Shown here piece after piece: positions 53,104 through 59,707 of a stretch of DNA of 64,000 bases. Both the position numbers and the translations under genes were made by a program. The DNA comes from Halorussus marinus (GTDB taxonomy: Archaea; Halobacteriota; Halobacteria; Halobacteriales; Haladaptataceae). Positions within the stretch are counted from its first letter, which is position 1. Every line of letters starts with the position of its first letter. The stretch covers positions 224,183-288,182 of the forward strand of contig NZ_SBIV01000006.1 in the NCBI RefSeq assembly GCF_004765795.1. Direction: 5' to 3'. Below the pieces are notes generated by a model. That model ran no database searches and was not told the origin of the DNA. It saw only the letters and a list, made by a program, of their open reading frames with translations.

Positions 53104-54228
53104 TCACTCAAGATCGTCGAGGTAGCTACGGCGCGATTCCATCCGCCGGAGCAGCTCCGGGTGATCGTAGTGCTGCCGAATCGTCTCCGGCGTCGCGTTC
53201 ACCTTCTCAGCCAGCACCTCCGGCGGCCACCCGCAGTCGCGATGCCACGTAATCGAACCCGTCCGGATCCTGTGCGGCGACCGCGCCGACGGGCACCGCT
53301 GCTCGCGACCGTGGTCGAGCGCCTCGCACTCGTCCGGGTCGCGGTTGTGGGGGCAGGTCCCGTACCGACACGGCTGAGTCACGATGTAAAACCGCCGCCG
53401 AATCCCGCCCTTCGACATCCGTCCGCCGCCCTTCTCCGAAGCAAACAGCGGACGACGACCGTATTCGTCCTCGACGCTCGGTCGATTGAACTCGATGAAA
53501 TCTCGCAAGATCCGGCCGAGCTCGTCGGTCAGCGACACCGGGCGCTCACCCTCGCTCTGGTTCTTCAACGGCGTATCCGACTCCGGGCGATGCCGGAAGA
53601 ACACGAACGGGACCGAAACCTCGTCGGTCAGTCCGTCACCATCACCCAGATCGGCCTCCTTGAACAGGCCCTCCTCTTCGAGATTCTCCTCGTGGGCGAG
53701 CCGTTCGATGTCGCTCTCTTCCAGATAGCAGTCCCTGACGTCCAGCGCGTGGAGTGCGCCGAGGCGACAGCCCGTCTCCCACGCCAGCGCGAACAGCGCG
53801 TGGTCGACGCTCGCCCGCTCGAACCGTTCGAGCTTCTCCTGGATGGTCTTCGCGCGGCTCGTCGTGAGCTTCTCACGGTTCGCGCGCTCGGCCTTCGTGA
53901 GCGCCGGCACGTCGAGCGCCCGCGAGAGACCGTCCTCGACCGCGTCGATGTCCTCGCAGAAGTCGAGGAACAGCCGGAGCGTCCCGAGCTGGTTGTTCAG
54001 CGTCGACGAATTCAGCTCTTCACCGCGGCGGTGCGAGTCGAACCGGTAGAGGGTGCGACCGTCGAGCGAGTTCAGGTTCTCGATGCCCTCCTGTTCACAC
54101 CATCGAACGAACTGATCCATCCGATAGCGGTAACTCTGAACCGTCTCCCGGGCCTTCTCGGACTTCTGGCGTTCGATCCACATCTCCATCGCCTCGCGCG
54201 GCGCGAGCGGCTGGAGGTCCTCACTCAT
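53104..54228 (-). CDS. Tyrosine-family integrase with Cys cluster between catalytic boxes
   Basis: 374 residues. N-terminal SAM-like core-binding helices (about 10-115), then the catalytic domain: Arg155 in TGCRLGAL, His319 and Arg322 in SPHRIRTGS, His329 in TWHR and the nucleophile Tyr354 in IRQHYDHP. A four-cysteine insertion (C287, C292, C301, C312) just before the HxxR box may bind zinc; related haloarchaeal integrases share it. Catalyses site-specific integration and excision of the element. Confidence 0.85.
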   Translation of the reverse strand: MSEDLQPLAPREAMEMWIERQKSEKARETVQSYRYRMDQFVRWCEQEGIENLNSLDGRTLYRFDSHRRGEELNSSTLNNQLGTLRLFLDFCEDIDAVEDGLSRALDVPALTKAERANREKLTTSRAKTIQEKLERFERASVDHALFALAWETGCRLGALHALDVRDCYLEESDIERLAHEENLEEEGLFKEADLGDGDGLTDEVSVPFVFFRHRPESDTPLKNQSEGERPVSLTDELGRILRDFIEFNRPSVEDEYGRRPLFASEKGGGRMSKGGIRRRFYIVTQPCRYGTCPHNRDPDECEALDHGREQRCPSARSPHRIRTGSITWHRDCGWPPEVLAEKVNATPETIRQHYDHPELLRRMESRRSYLDDLE

Positions 54229-54808
54229 TCAGCATCGCCTCCTCGGCGTCGACGACGCGCTTGAACCGCGATTCGTCCCCACCCGCATCCGGGTGGTGTC
54301 TCTTCTTGAGCCGGCGCGCCGCGGCCTCCACGACCGCCGCATCGGCGTCGGGCGCGACGTCGAGGACCTCGTGGGGCGGCTCGCGCGCGACGAGGGCGTC
54401 GGTCCCGTCCTCGCCCGACGGGAGCCGGGCGTTCGCGAACTCCGACTCGCCGGTCTCGACGGGACGCTGTTCCATCATGCGCTTCTCGTGGACGTAGAGA
54501 TAGAGCGTGCGCAGATTGTCCCGGAGCCGCGAATAGGCGTCGCAGGCGACCGCGTACCGCCTGCCGTTCATGGTCCACCGGACCACTGCACCGGGGTCGT
54601 CGGGGCTCGCGTCCGCGTACGGGTACTTCGGATTCTGCTTCTGGTGGCGCGCGGCGGTCGCGAGCTGCCACCCGTCCGCGTTCAGTCGGTCGAACTCGGT
54701 TTCGAGATCGTCGACGGTCTCGCGCACCGTCGCGCCGTAGTGGTTGTTTCGCGTCCGCTCGGCCGGCTCGGTACGCCCGAAGTCGGTCGGCCAGTCGAGC
54801 GCGGTCAC
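54221..54808 (-). CDS. J-domain protein next to integrase
   Basis: 195 residues from a GTG at 54808. The C-terminal 60 residues form a DnaJ-like domain with the HPD tripeptide in KKRHHPDAGG. The N-terminal part is an unrecognised domain (GWQLATAARHQ, VRWTMNGRRYAVACDAYSRL). It overlaps the integrase start by 8 bases and the upstream microprotein gene by 4 bases (GTGA), so three genes are coupled. Confidence 0.78.
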   Translation of the reverse strand: MTALDWPTDFGRTEPAERTRNNHYGATVRETVDDLETEFDRLNADGWQLATAARHQKQNPKYPYADASPDDPGAVVRWTMNGRRYAVACDAYSRLRDNLRTLYLYVHEKRMMEQRPVETGESEFANARLPSGEDGTDALVAREPPHEVLDVAPDADAAVVEAAARRLKKRHHPDAGGDESRFKRVVDAEEAMLNE

Positions 54809-54930
54809 GGCGATTCCTCCTCGTTCATGATCCGCTGGAGAACCTCATCGAACGATTCTCCGGGTTCTTTCGCACGATTCAGCCGTTTCCATGTGTCCGC
54901 GGAAACAGACACGGTGGTCATATCTTCCAT
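54805..54930 (-). CDS. 41-residue VapB/RHH-like DNA-binding protein (A)
   Basis: Starts MEDMTTVSVSADTWKRLNR and ends ILQR-like LQRIMNEEESP. A short beta strand followed by two helices with an FDEVLQR core fits the VapB/ribbon-helix-helix antitoxin style. It is a paralogue of the divergent microprotein at 55038-55163, sharing W(K/Q)xLN and (E/D)FDxV(I/L)QR(I/L). Coupled to the J-domain gene through a GTGA overlap. Confidence 0.68.
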   Translation of the reverse strand: MEDMTTVSVSADTWKRLNRAKEPGESFDEVLQRIMNEEESP

Positions 54931-54940
54931 AGTATCTCAG

Positions 54941-54976
54941 TTCTATAATTCTATGAATATAGTTCTATTGTTCTAT
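54941..54976. promoter_or_regulatory. Four TTCTAT repeats between divergent microprotein genes
   Basis: TTCTAT occurs at 54941, 54949, 54963 and 54971, i.e. two pairs spaced 8 bases within a pair and 22 bases between pairs (about two helical turns). The 107-base divergent gap is extremely AT-rich and must hold both promoters. The layout is that of an autoregulatory operator bound cooperatively by small RHH-like proteins. Confidence 0.6.
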
Positions 54977-55037
54977 AGTAACACAGTACTCGATTGCACC
55001 CAAAAGCCCATATCCTACAGCGCCCACTGATTCGACA

Positions 55038-55163
55038 ATGGCCGACGACGTGACCTCGATACAGGTGCGCAACGAGACGTGGCAGGAACTGAACGCCCGG
55101 AAAGCACCGGGCGACACCTTCGACGACGTAATCCAGCGCCTCCTGGACCAAGCCGACGAGTAG
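55038..55163 (+). CDS. 41-residue VapB/RHH-like DNA-binding protein (B)
   Basis: Starts MADDVTSIQVRNETWQELNA and ends DDVIQRLLDQADE. Same length and pattern as the divergent microprotein at 54805-54930. It faces away from the integrase genes and is followed by a convergent hypothetical gene, so it has no obvious toxin partner. Confidence 0.68.
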   Translation: MADDVTSIQVRNETWQELNARKAPGDTFDDVIQRLLDQADE

Positions 55164-55235
55164 GTCTTCATTCTCTCATCTCCCGCCAGCTATCGGCGGT
55201 ACGCGGATCGGGACTACCAGCGCAGTCGAGCGCGA

Positions 55236-55532
55236 TCATTCGCCGTCACCCCCCGGTCCCTGGTCCTCGGGCTGGGTGTCGTAGAACCCGCCGCCCATCT
55301 GGCGGAGCATCGTGCCGTCGACCTGCGTCACCTGAAAGACGTCGAGGCCGTCCGCGCGAGCCTTCTCGCGGGCCTCCTGCTTGATCGTCCCGAGCTTCAT
55401 CCCGCCGTCGAGGTCGATCTCGTACTCGCGGGACGCGAGCGGTCCGATCCGCCGGACCGTCACCGTCGTCGTCTCGCCTTCGATCACCTGTTCGTCGCCG
55501 TCGCTGTCGTCGTGGTCGATAGATTCAGGCAT
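55236..55532 (-). CDS. Small acidic protein of the integrated element
   Basis: 98 residues. An acidic N-terminal tail, a beta-rich centre (TVTVRRIGPLASREYEIDL) and a glycine-rich C-terminus. Overlaps the upstream zinc-ribbon gene by 8 bases on the same strand. Not recognised. Confidence 0.6.
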   Translation of the reverse strand: MPESIDHDDSDGDEQVIEGETTTVTVRRIGPLASREYEIDLDGGMKLGTIKQEAREKARADGLDVFQVTQVDGTMLRQMGGGFYDTQPEDQGPGGDGE

Positions 55533-55728
55533 TGTTCATCCTCCATGTCGTTTCGCACCCGCACTCCAGACACTCAGCCACCCGATACGGCTCGCGCGAG
55601 AATGTCGAAGCGCCCTCCGCCCGCATCTCGATCGTCACCGAGTGCGGCGTCTCGTCCTCGCAGTCGTCACATTCCTCACTGCGGTCGACCGTCATCCGCG
55701 GGTCACCCGTCTGTCGTGTCGAACTCAC
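55525..55728 (-). CDS. Zinc-ribbon microprotein
   Basis: 67 residues. CDDCEDETPHSVTI and AECLECGCETTW give two cysteine pairs of a zinc ribbon. It overlaps the genes on both sides by a few bases, forming a three-gene operon with 55236-55532 and 55725-56483. Common in haloarchaeal viruses and plasmids. Confidence 0.68.
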   Translation of the reverse strand: MSSTRQTGDPRMTVDRSEECDDCEDETPHSVTIEMRAEGASTFSREPYRVAECLECGCETTWRMNNA

Positions 55729-56483
55729 GTCGACTCACCACCGAGGACATCGAGGACGTCCCGGAGCATCTCCTCGTCCGCACGCTCCGCCCGAGCGACG
55801 ATCTCCCGCTGAAGGTCGTGACGCGAATCCTCACGGCTCGGCCACGGCACGTTGTGAACCTCCGTCCAGAGCTCGTACATCGAATCCTCCTCGAGCCGGA
55901 CCACCACGCGATCGCCGTCCTCCGACGTGAACCGAAGCGCCCACTCGCCGCTGTTCGCTCCAGCAGGGCCGTAAGCAACTGTCCGAGCGGGGCCAACGCG
56001 TAGCGTCCGCGTTTCGAAGCCACCGTCGGTCCGAATCTCGTCAGATTCGGTCTCCGCGCCGGATTCATTGCCAACCACTCGGAGGTCGAAGGAACTACCG
56101 CGGCAGTCAACGTGTTCCTGAACTTCCGTGTTGCACTCGGTGCACTCCCAGCCGACGATGTGGCCGTCGTGTTCGTCGGTGTGGGCGGTCCCAAGATACC
56201 GCGCATCAATGGCGTCCTCGCAGTTGGGGCAGTCAAGTCGCGTAAGTTGGTCGGCGGTCTCCTCCCCGCCATCGGCCAGCGCCCGCCGCTCGCTGTCGCC
56301 AGCGAGGTCGCGCGCGGTCGCCGTACTGGCCGAGCACCCGCACGGCGCGAAACTGTGAGAGGACGGACCGCTCGTCACCAGCGCCAACACTGGCTCGCCG
56401 CATTCCGGGCAAACAGCGTAGTTCTCTGACGATTCCGCCGGTCGGTCGGGGCTTTCATTACCCCGCGTAGCGTTGTTAAACAC
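55725..56483 (-). CDS. Multi-zinc-ribbon protein of the integrated element
   Basis: 252 residues from a GTG at 56483; the frame stays open far upstream, but there it is antisense to the regulator and hicBA genes, so that part is rejected. Contains CPECGEPVL, CPNCEDAI and WECTECNTEV zinc-binding pairs in the first half and an acidic beta-rich C-terminal domain (YGPAGANSGEWALRF). Function unknown. The exact start is uncertain. Confidence 0.58.
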   Translation of the reverse strand: MFNNATRGNESPDRPAESSENYAVCPECGEPVLALVTSGPSSHSFAPCGCSASTATARDLAGDSERRALADGGEETADQLTRLDCPNCEDAIDARYLGTAHTDEHDGHIVGWECTECNTEVQEHVDCRGSSFDLRVVGNESGAETESDEIRTDGGFETRTLRVGPARTVAYGPAGANSGEWALRFTSEDGDRVVVRLEEDSMYELWTEVHNVPWPSREDSRHDLQREIVARAERADEEMLRDVLDVLGGEST

Positions 56484-56632
56484 GGTTGCAGCACCTGGTT
56501 TGCTGGAACCACTGCGGGCCGGTGCTGGATCCACCGGCTCGCGTATTCTGCCAACCTGAATGTCGGCAGAGTGGCGAGTATCTGCGGACCTTGACGGCCC
56601 GCGAGTCGTTCCTATCTCAACTGTTACAGTAT

Positions 56633-56683
56633 AGTCATATAAATCTGACTTTAGATCATTAGTAAAAGACAAAAAGTCATATA
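56633..56683. promoter_or_regulatory. AGTCATATA direct repeats upstream of PhiH1-type repressor
   Basis: AGTCATATA occurs at 56633-56641 and 56675-56683, 42 bases apart (about four turns), in an AT-rich gap between the divergent zinc-ribbon and repressor genes. Probably operator sites of the adjacent winged-helix protein. Confidence 0.45.
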
Positions 56684-56753
56684 TTCCTGTCTCCAGAGTG
56701 TATTTTTCAGACTTTACGAAGGAAATAACCGACTCTTGACCCAAGCAACTCGT

Positions 56754-57029
56754 ATGCCCCTTCGCCTCCCTGCGAATTGGATGGGTCCTGCGGATGATCG
56801 GCTTCTGGAGCTTTTGGATGCGGAGGGACCGAGTTCCCCAACTCGAATTTCTCGGGATGATAGAATTGACCTTTCTCGCCAGCACATCAATTCCCGTCTT
56901 CGTAAATTGGAGGAGGCAGAATTTGTCACAAACCTTGGAAATGGTGTGTACTCGGTTACTGACCAGGGAGAGCAGTATCTTTCTGGAGAGTTTGACGCCC
57001 GTCATATCGAAGAGCCAGATATAGTCTGA
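56754..57029 (+). CDS. PhiH1-repressor-like winged-helix regulator
   Basis: 91 residues from the ATG at 56754 (MPLRLPANWMGPADD); a TTG at 56736 would add six. The pattern WM.PADDR.LE.L..EGP, SRQHINSRLRKLEEAEFV and LGNGVYSVTDQGEQYL matches the haloarchaeal PhiH1 repressor-like family. It probably represses its own promoter and the divergent zinc-ribbon operon. Confidence 0.8.
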   Translation: MPLRLPANWMGPADDRLLELLDAEGPSSPTRISRDDRIDLSRQHINSRLRKLEEAEFVTNLGNGVYSVTDQGEQYLSGEFDARHIEEPDIV

Positions 57030-57066
57030 CCGAACGCTTATCCGAGAACCACCCGTATCCAGATTC

Positions 57067-57324
57067 ATGAGCACCGAAGTCCGTCGAGAGATTCGCCTCA
57101 TCGAAGAGGACGACGGATGGTGGTCGGCCATCGACGAGGCGGTTGGTGTCGCCAGCCAAGGCGAGACTCGCGGCGAAGCTCTCGACAACCTCGACGAGGC
57201 GGTCGTCCTCCACAAAGGTGAGGCGGGCGAACCCATCGAGGACGAGGAGGCGTTCCTGCGCGACCTCGGGATCGACTCCGAGGAGATCGAGGGAGATCGC
57301 GAACCCCCCGACTTCATGAAGTAG
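57067..57324 (+). CDS. hicB: HicB-family antitoxin
   Basis: 85 residues. A HicB-type partial RNase H fold: REIRLIEEDDGWWSAIDEAVGVASQGETRGEALDNL with the G-(D/E)-T-x-x-E-A core. It precedes the toxin gene by 5 bases, in antitoxin-first order. It lacks a C-terminal DNA-binding domain, as do many archaeal HicB proteins. Confidence 0.85.
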   Translation: MSTEVRREIRLIEEDDGWWSAIDEAVGVASQGETRGEALDNLDEAVVLHKGEAGEPIEDEEAFLRDLGIDSEEIEGDREPPDFMK

Positions 57325-57329
57325 CATCG

Positions 57330-57575
57330 ATGCCGACGCGAGACTTCTCCGGCCGCGATATCGTGAAGGTACTCAGCAAATTCGACTACCGACCCGTCAG
57401 TCGAGAGGGAAGCCACGTCCGACTGCGATACGATGTCCCCGAGACCGACGAAGTGCGCCTGGTGTCGGTCCCGCTGCATGACCGTATCCGGGAAGGGACG
57501 CTGCGGAACATCGCCGACCAGTGCGGGGCCAACGACTTCGGCGAGTGGTACCGCTGGATCGACGAATACCGTTAA
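57330..57575 (+). CDS. hicA: HicA-family mRNA interferase toxin
   Basis: 81 residues. The double-stranded-RNA-binding-like HicA/YcfA fold is recognised from SGRDIVKVLSKFDYRPV and the catalytic His in REGSHVRLRY, with VPLHDRIREGTLRNIA. Cleaves mRNA when released from HicB. Its stop is 2 bases from the convergent gene. Confidence 0.87.
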   Translation: MPTRDFSGRDIVKVLSKFDYRPVSREGSHVRLRYDVPETDEVRLVSVPLHDRIREGTLRNIADQCGANDFGEWYRWIDEYR

Positions 57576-57577
57576 AA

Positions 57578-57856
57578 TCATGCGTCGAACCCCTCCAGTC
57601 CGGTTTTCTCCGCGACGTGGTCAAGCCAGTCGGGACAGTCGAGAGCAGTTCGTTCGCCGTTCTCGTAGCCCGCGAGATATTCGGCGCTGTCGTCCTGGCG
57701 GACGCCGAACACCCACCGTCGATCGCCGAGCGAAACGTCGAGGCGGGCGGTATAATCCCGATCGTCGGTTAGCTTGACCGTTGCGAGGCGACCGTTCGGT
57801 AGATTGATTCTCCGCTTCTTACCGGTTCGTCGAACCGGGTCACCTGGTTGTGGCAT
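57578..57856 (-). CDS. Small hypothetical protein
   Basis: 92 residues, MPQPGDPVRRTGKKRR start. Basic N-terminus, beta-rich middle, CPDWLDHVAEKTG near the end. Convergent with hicA. Not recognised; probably part of the element. Confidence 0.55.
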   Translation of the reverse strand: MPQPGDPVRRTGKKRRINLPNGRLATVKLTDDRDYTARLDVSLGDRRWVFGVRQDDSAEYLAGYENGERTALDCPDWLDHVAEKTGLEGFDA

Positions 57857-57899
57857 ATTCGGGGCGAGACAGTCACATGTTAAAGGGTCGGTGCGCAGA

Positions 57900-57992
57900 T
57901 GAACGAAAATAACCAGGTTTTGAGGGTAGAGCTTCTCAGATGGCTGAGAAAAGACGGTAGAAGCGATGAACGAAAGTGAACGAATGAACGAA
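57900..57992. repeat. TGAACGAA repeats and a hairpin near the orc1 3' end
   Basis: TGAACGAA occurs at 57900, 57967, 57977 and 57985. Between the first and second lies a perfect 7-base inverted repeat TTCTCAG/CTGAGAA (57933-57950, 4-base loop). Iteron-like repeats beside an Orc1/Cdc6 gene could belong to a replication origin; a regulatory or terminator role is also possible. Confidence 0.45.
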
Positions 57993-58005
57993 TCCCGACG
58001 CCGTA

Positions 58006-59010
58006 CTACGGTTTGGAATATCGGTAGTAGGTTCCCCGAGTCGCCCCGATCTGCTCGATCAGGTCGTACCGCTCAAGCGACTGGAGATACCGACGGCGGG
58101 TCGTTTCCGATTTCGGATTCTGGGCACGCTTTTCGTACTCTTCGCGCAGATCGCCGGCCGCGATCTCACCGTTCTCGCGAACGATGTCATGGAGAATCTG
58201 CTGATGGGTCGAGAGGCGCTGTATGTTCCGCTCTTGAACGTCAGTCTCGGCGTCGTCGACCACGTCCTCGACCAGCCCCGGACTCAAGGTATCGAGACCC
58301 TCTCGCTGGGCACGCTCAGCGGCTCGTCGAAGGAACGCGATCGCGAGCCGAGCGTCACCGGCGGCAAGTTCCGCGATGCGGGAGATCGTCGAGTGGTCGG
58401 CAGCCCCATGTTGAAGGCCCGCGACGACGCGGGCTTCGATTATGTCGACCAGCTCGTCTGAGTGGTACTTTTGGAGCCGAATCTTCTCGGCACTCCGGAC
58501 GCGTGAACTGACCCGGCTATCCGCGTTCGAGAGAAAGTCGTCCTCGTCGACGCACACCATGAGAAGAGTGATGTGTGGTTCCTCCCAGAGAGAGACGATC
58601 ACCGATGGGTCTGCGAGCACGTCGACCTCGTCGAGGATCACGACCATGTGCTCGTCGAGATGCCTGAGTTTGTCGAGGTACTGTGTCGTCGACGCCGATT
58701 CCAGCGAGAGATCGATTCCGAGACCGGCGTCTCGAAAGAGCGCGTGAAACGCCCCTGACATTGATGAGTCCGAGAGACAGTTGACATAGCCACTTCGGAC
58801 GCTGAGCGTGGCGCTCTTGAGCTGTCCGACCGTGTACTGGGCCAGTGTGGTCTTTCCCGCTCCGGAAGGCCCCGTGATAAGTGTATTCTGTCCGGAGAGG
58901 TTCTGCTGTATCGGTTTGAGACAACTCGAAAGATGCTCGATTTCGCCATCGCGGTGGTGCAACTCGGACGGGATGAAAATTGGCCGGAGGGCGCGAGCGT
59001 CCGTAATCAT
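58006..59010 (-). CDS. Orc1/Cdc6-family AAA+ protein
   Basis: 334 residues. AAA+ motifs GPSGAGKTT (about 47-55), Walker B VVILDEVDVL and sensor 2 GDARLAIAFLRRAA; C-terminal winged helix (LSTHQQILHDIV, RRRYLQSLERYDLIEQ). This replication-initiator family occurs in plasmids and proviruses as well as chromosomes. Its length is shorter than chromosomal Orc1 proteins (about 400). It likely replicates the element. Confidence 0.88.
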   Translation of the reverse strand: MITDARALRPIFIPSELHHRDGEIEHLSSCLKPIQQNLSGQNTLITGPSGAGKTTLAQYTVGQLKSATLSVRSGYVNCLSDSSMSGAFHALFRDAGLGIDLSLESASTTQYLDKLRHLDEHMVVILDEVDVLADPSVIVSLWEEPHITLLMVCVDEDDFLSNADSRVSSRVRSAEKIRLQKYHSDELVDIIEARVVAGLQHGAADHSTISRIAELAAGDARLAIAFLRRAAERAQREGLDTLSPGLVEDVVDDAETDVQERNIQRLSTHQQILHDIVRENGEIAAGDLREEYEKRAQNPKSETTRRRYLQSLERYDLIEQIGATRGTYYRYSKP

Positions 59011-59174
59011 TCATCTGTCGATACAGGATTTTATACTATAAATTCTTATCATTTAGATATATTAATGGTATCTGTGCATTTACTAATCATCAAAAAACCT
59101 TTGCGTGATGGACTCTATACTACTGGTAGATGGTAAACGTACATGGCGAACCATATTGAAGGTGATACGATACT
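59011..59174. other. AT-rich divergent promoter region, possible origin
   Basis: 164 bases between the divergent orc1 and winged-helix genes, with long A/T runs (TTTTATACTATAAATTC at 59030 on). Could be a DNA-unwinding element, but no clear origin recognition boxes are visible. Confidence 0.35.
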
Positions 59175-59465
59175 ATGAAACTCATCGATCCGACAGATTT
59201 CGAAATTCTAGAAGCACTTGAAGAGAATGGCCGGAATACCCCAACGAACATCGCACTTATGCTTGACAAAGATCAGGGATATGTCGCTACTCGTCTCCCT
59301 CATTTACTAAGCTACGATCTTGTCAAGCGAATTGGGCCCGCTGAAAATAGTGGCTTGTACGAGATCACGGATCGTGGTCGACGCACAATCGAACACTGGG
59401 ACGACTATGGCGACCCCGATACGGATTTCAAGAAGCTCATTGAACAAGAGCCAAACGGTGTATAA
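59175..59465 (+). CDS. Winged-helix regulator (PhiH1-like)
   Basis: 96 residues. Winged-helix pattern DFEILEALEENGRNTPTNIA, LPHLLSYDLVKRIGP and GLYEITDRGRRTIEHWDD. It resembles the repressor at 56754-57029 in plan. It ends the element before the surface glycoprotein gene; low GC. Confidence 0.75.
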   Translation: MKLIDPTDFEILEALEENGRNTPTNIALMLDKDQGYVATRLPHLLSYDLVKRIGPAENSGLYEITDRGRRTIEHWDDYGDPDTDFKKLIEQEPNGV

Positions 59466-59707
59466 ACAGTCTACTCTTCTAATAATATATCTTTTTCTAT
59501 GGCTTCCTCGTTCCTCTTTTAGTTGTTGGGTGTTCCCCAAATCGCATAACTCGAAGCTAATGTTTCTATTCGCTTATTTAATTTCTACTGATGTGTGTGG
59601 TTTCCCATAGCTTTATTTGGCCCCAGTATATACCACCGGTACGTGGCCCTAGGAGATACGACCCCTAAGCAGAACTGGGTCACAGATCCGACGGTAAAAC
59701 ATAAAAC
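59466..59707. promoter_or_regulatory. Upstream region of the surface glycoprotein gene
   Basis: 242 bases of AT-rich sequence. TATA-like words at 59612 (TTTATTT) and 59627 (GTATATACC) lie 80-95 bases before the ATG, which would give a leader of about 55 to 70 bases, unusual for haloarchaea but common for S-layer genes. The right end of the integrated element should also lie here. Confidence 0.4.

Larger units (their letters stand above)
53104..59465. mobile_element. Small integrated element with integrase, HicBA and Orc1
   Basis: The run of genes from the tyrosine integrase to the last winged-helix regulator has the content of a haloarchaeal integrative plasmid or provirus remnant: integrase, J-domain protein, paired small DNA-binding-like proteins, zinc-ribbon proteins, PhiH1-type repressors, HicBA and an Orc1/Cdc6 initiator. 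No capsid, terminase or conjugation gene is present. I did not find a convincing pair of attachment repeats, so the exact ends are unknown. Confidence 0.65.

Noticed and set aside
52875..53252. Plus-strand 125-codon frame
   Set aside because: Half of it is antisense to the integrase 3' end and the rest has no coding-like composition.
56484..57581. N-terminal extension of the multi-zinc-ribbon protein
   Set aside because: Runs antisense to the PhiH1-type regulator and hicBA, which have clear motifs; composition there is shadow-like.
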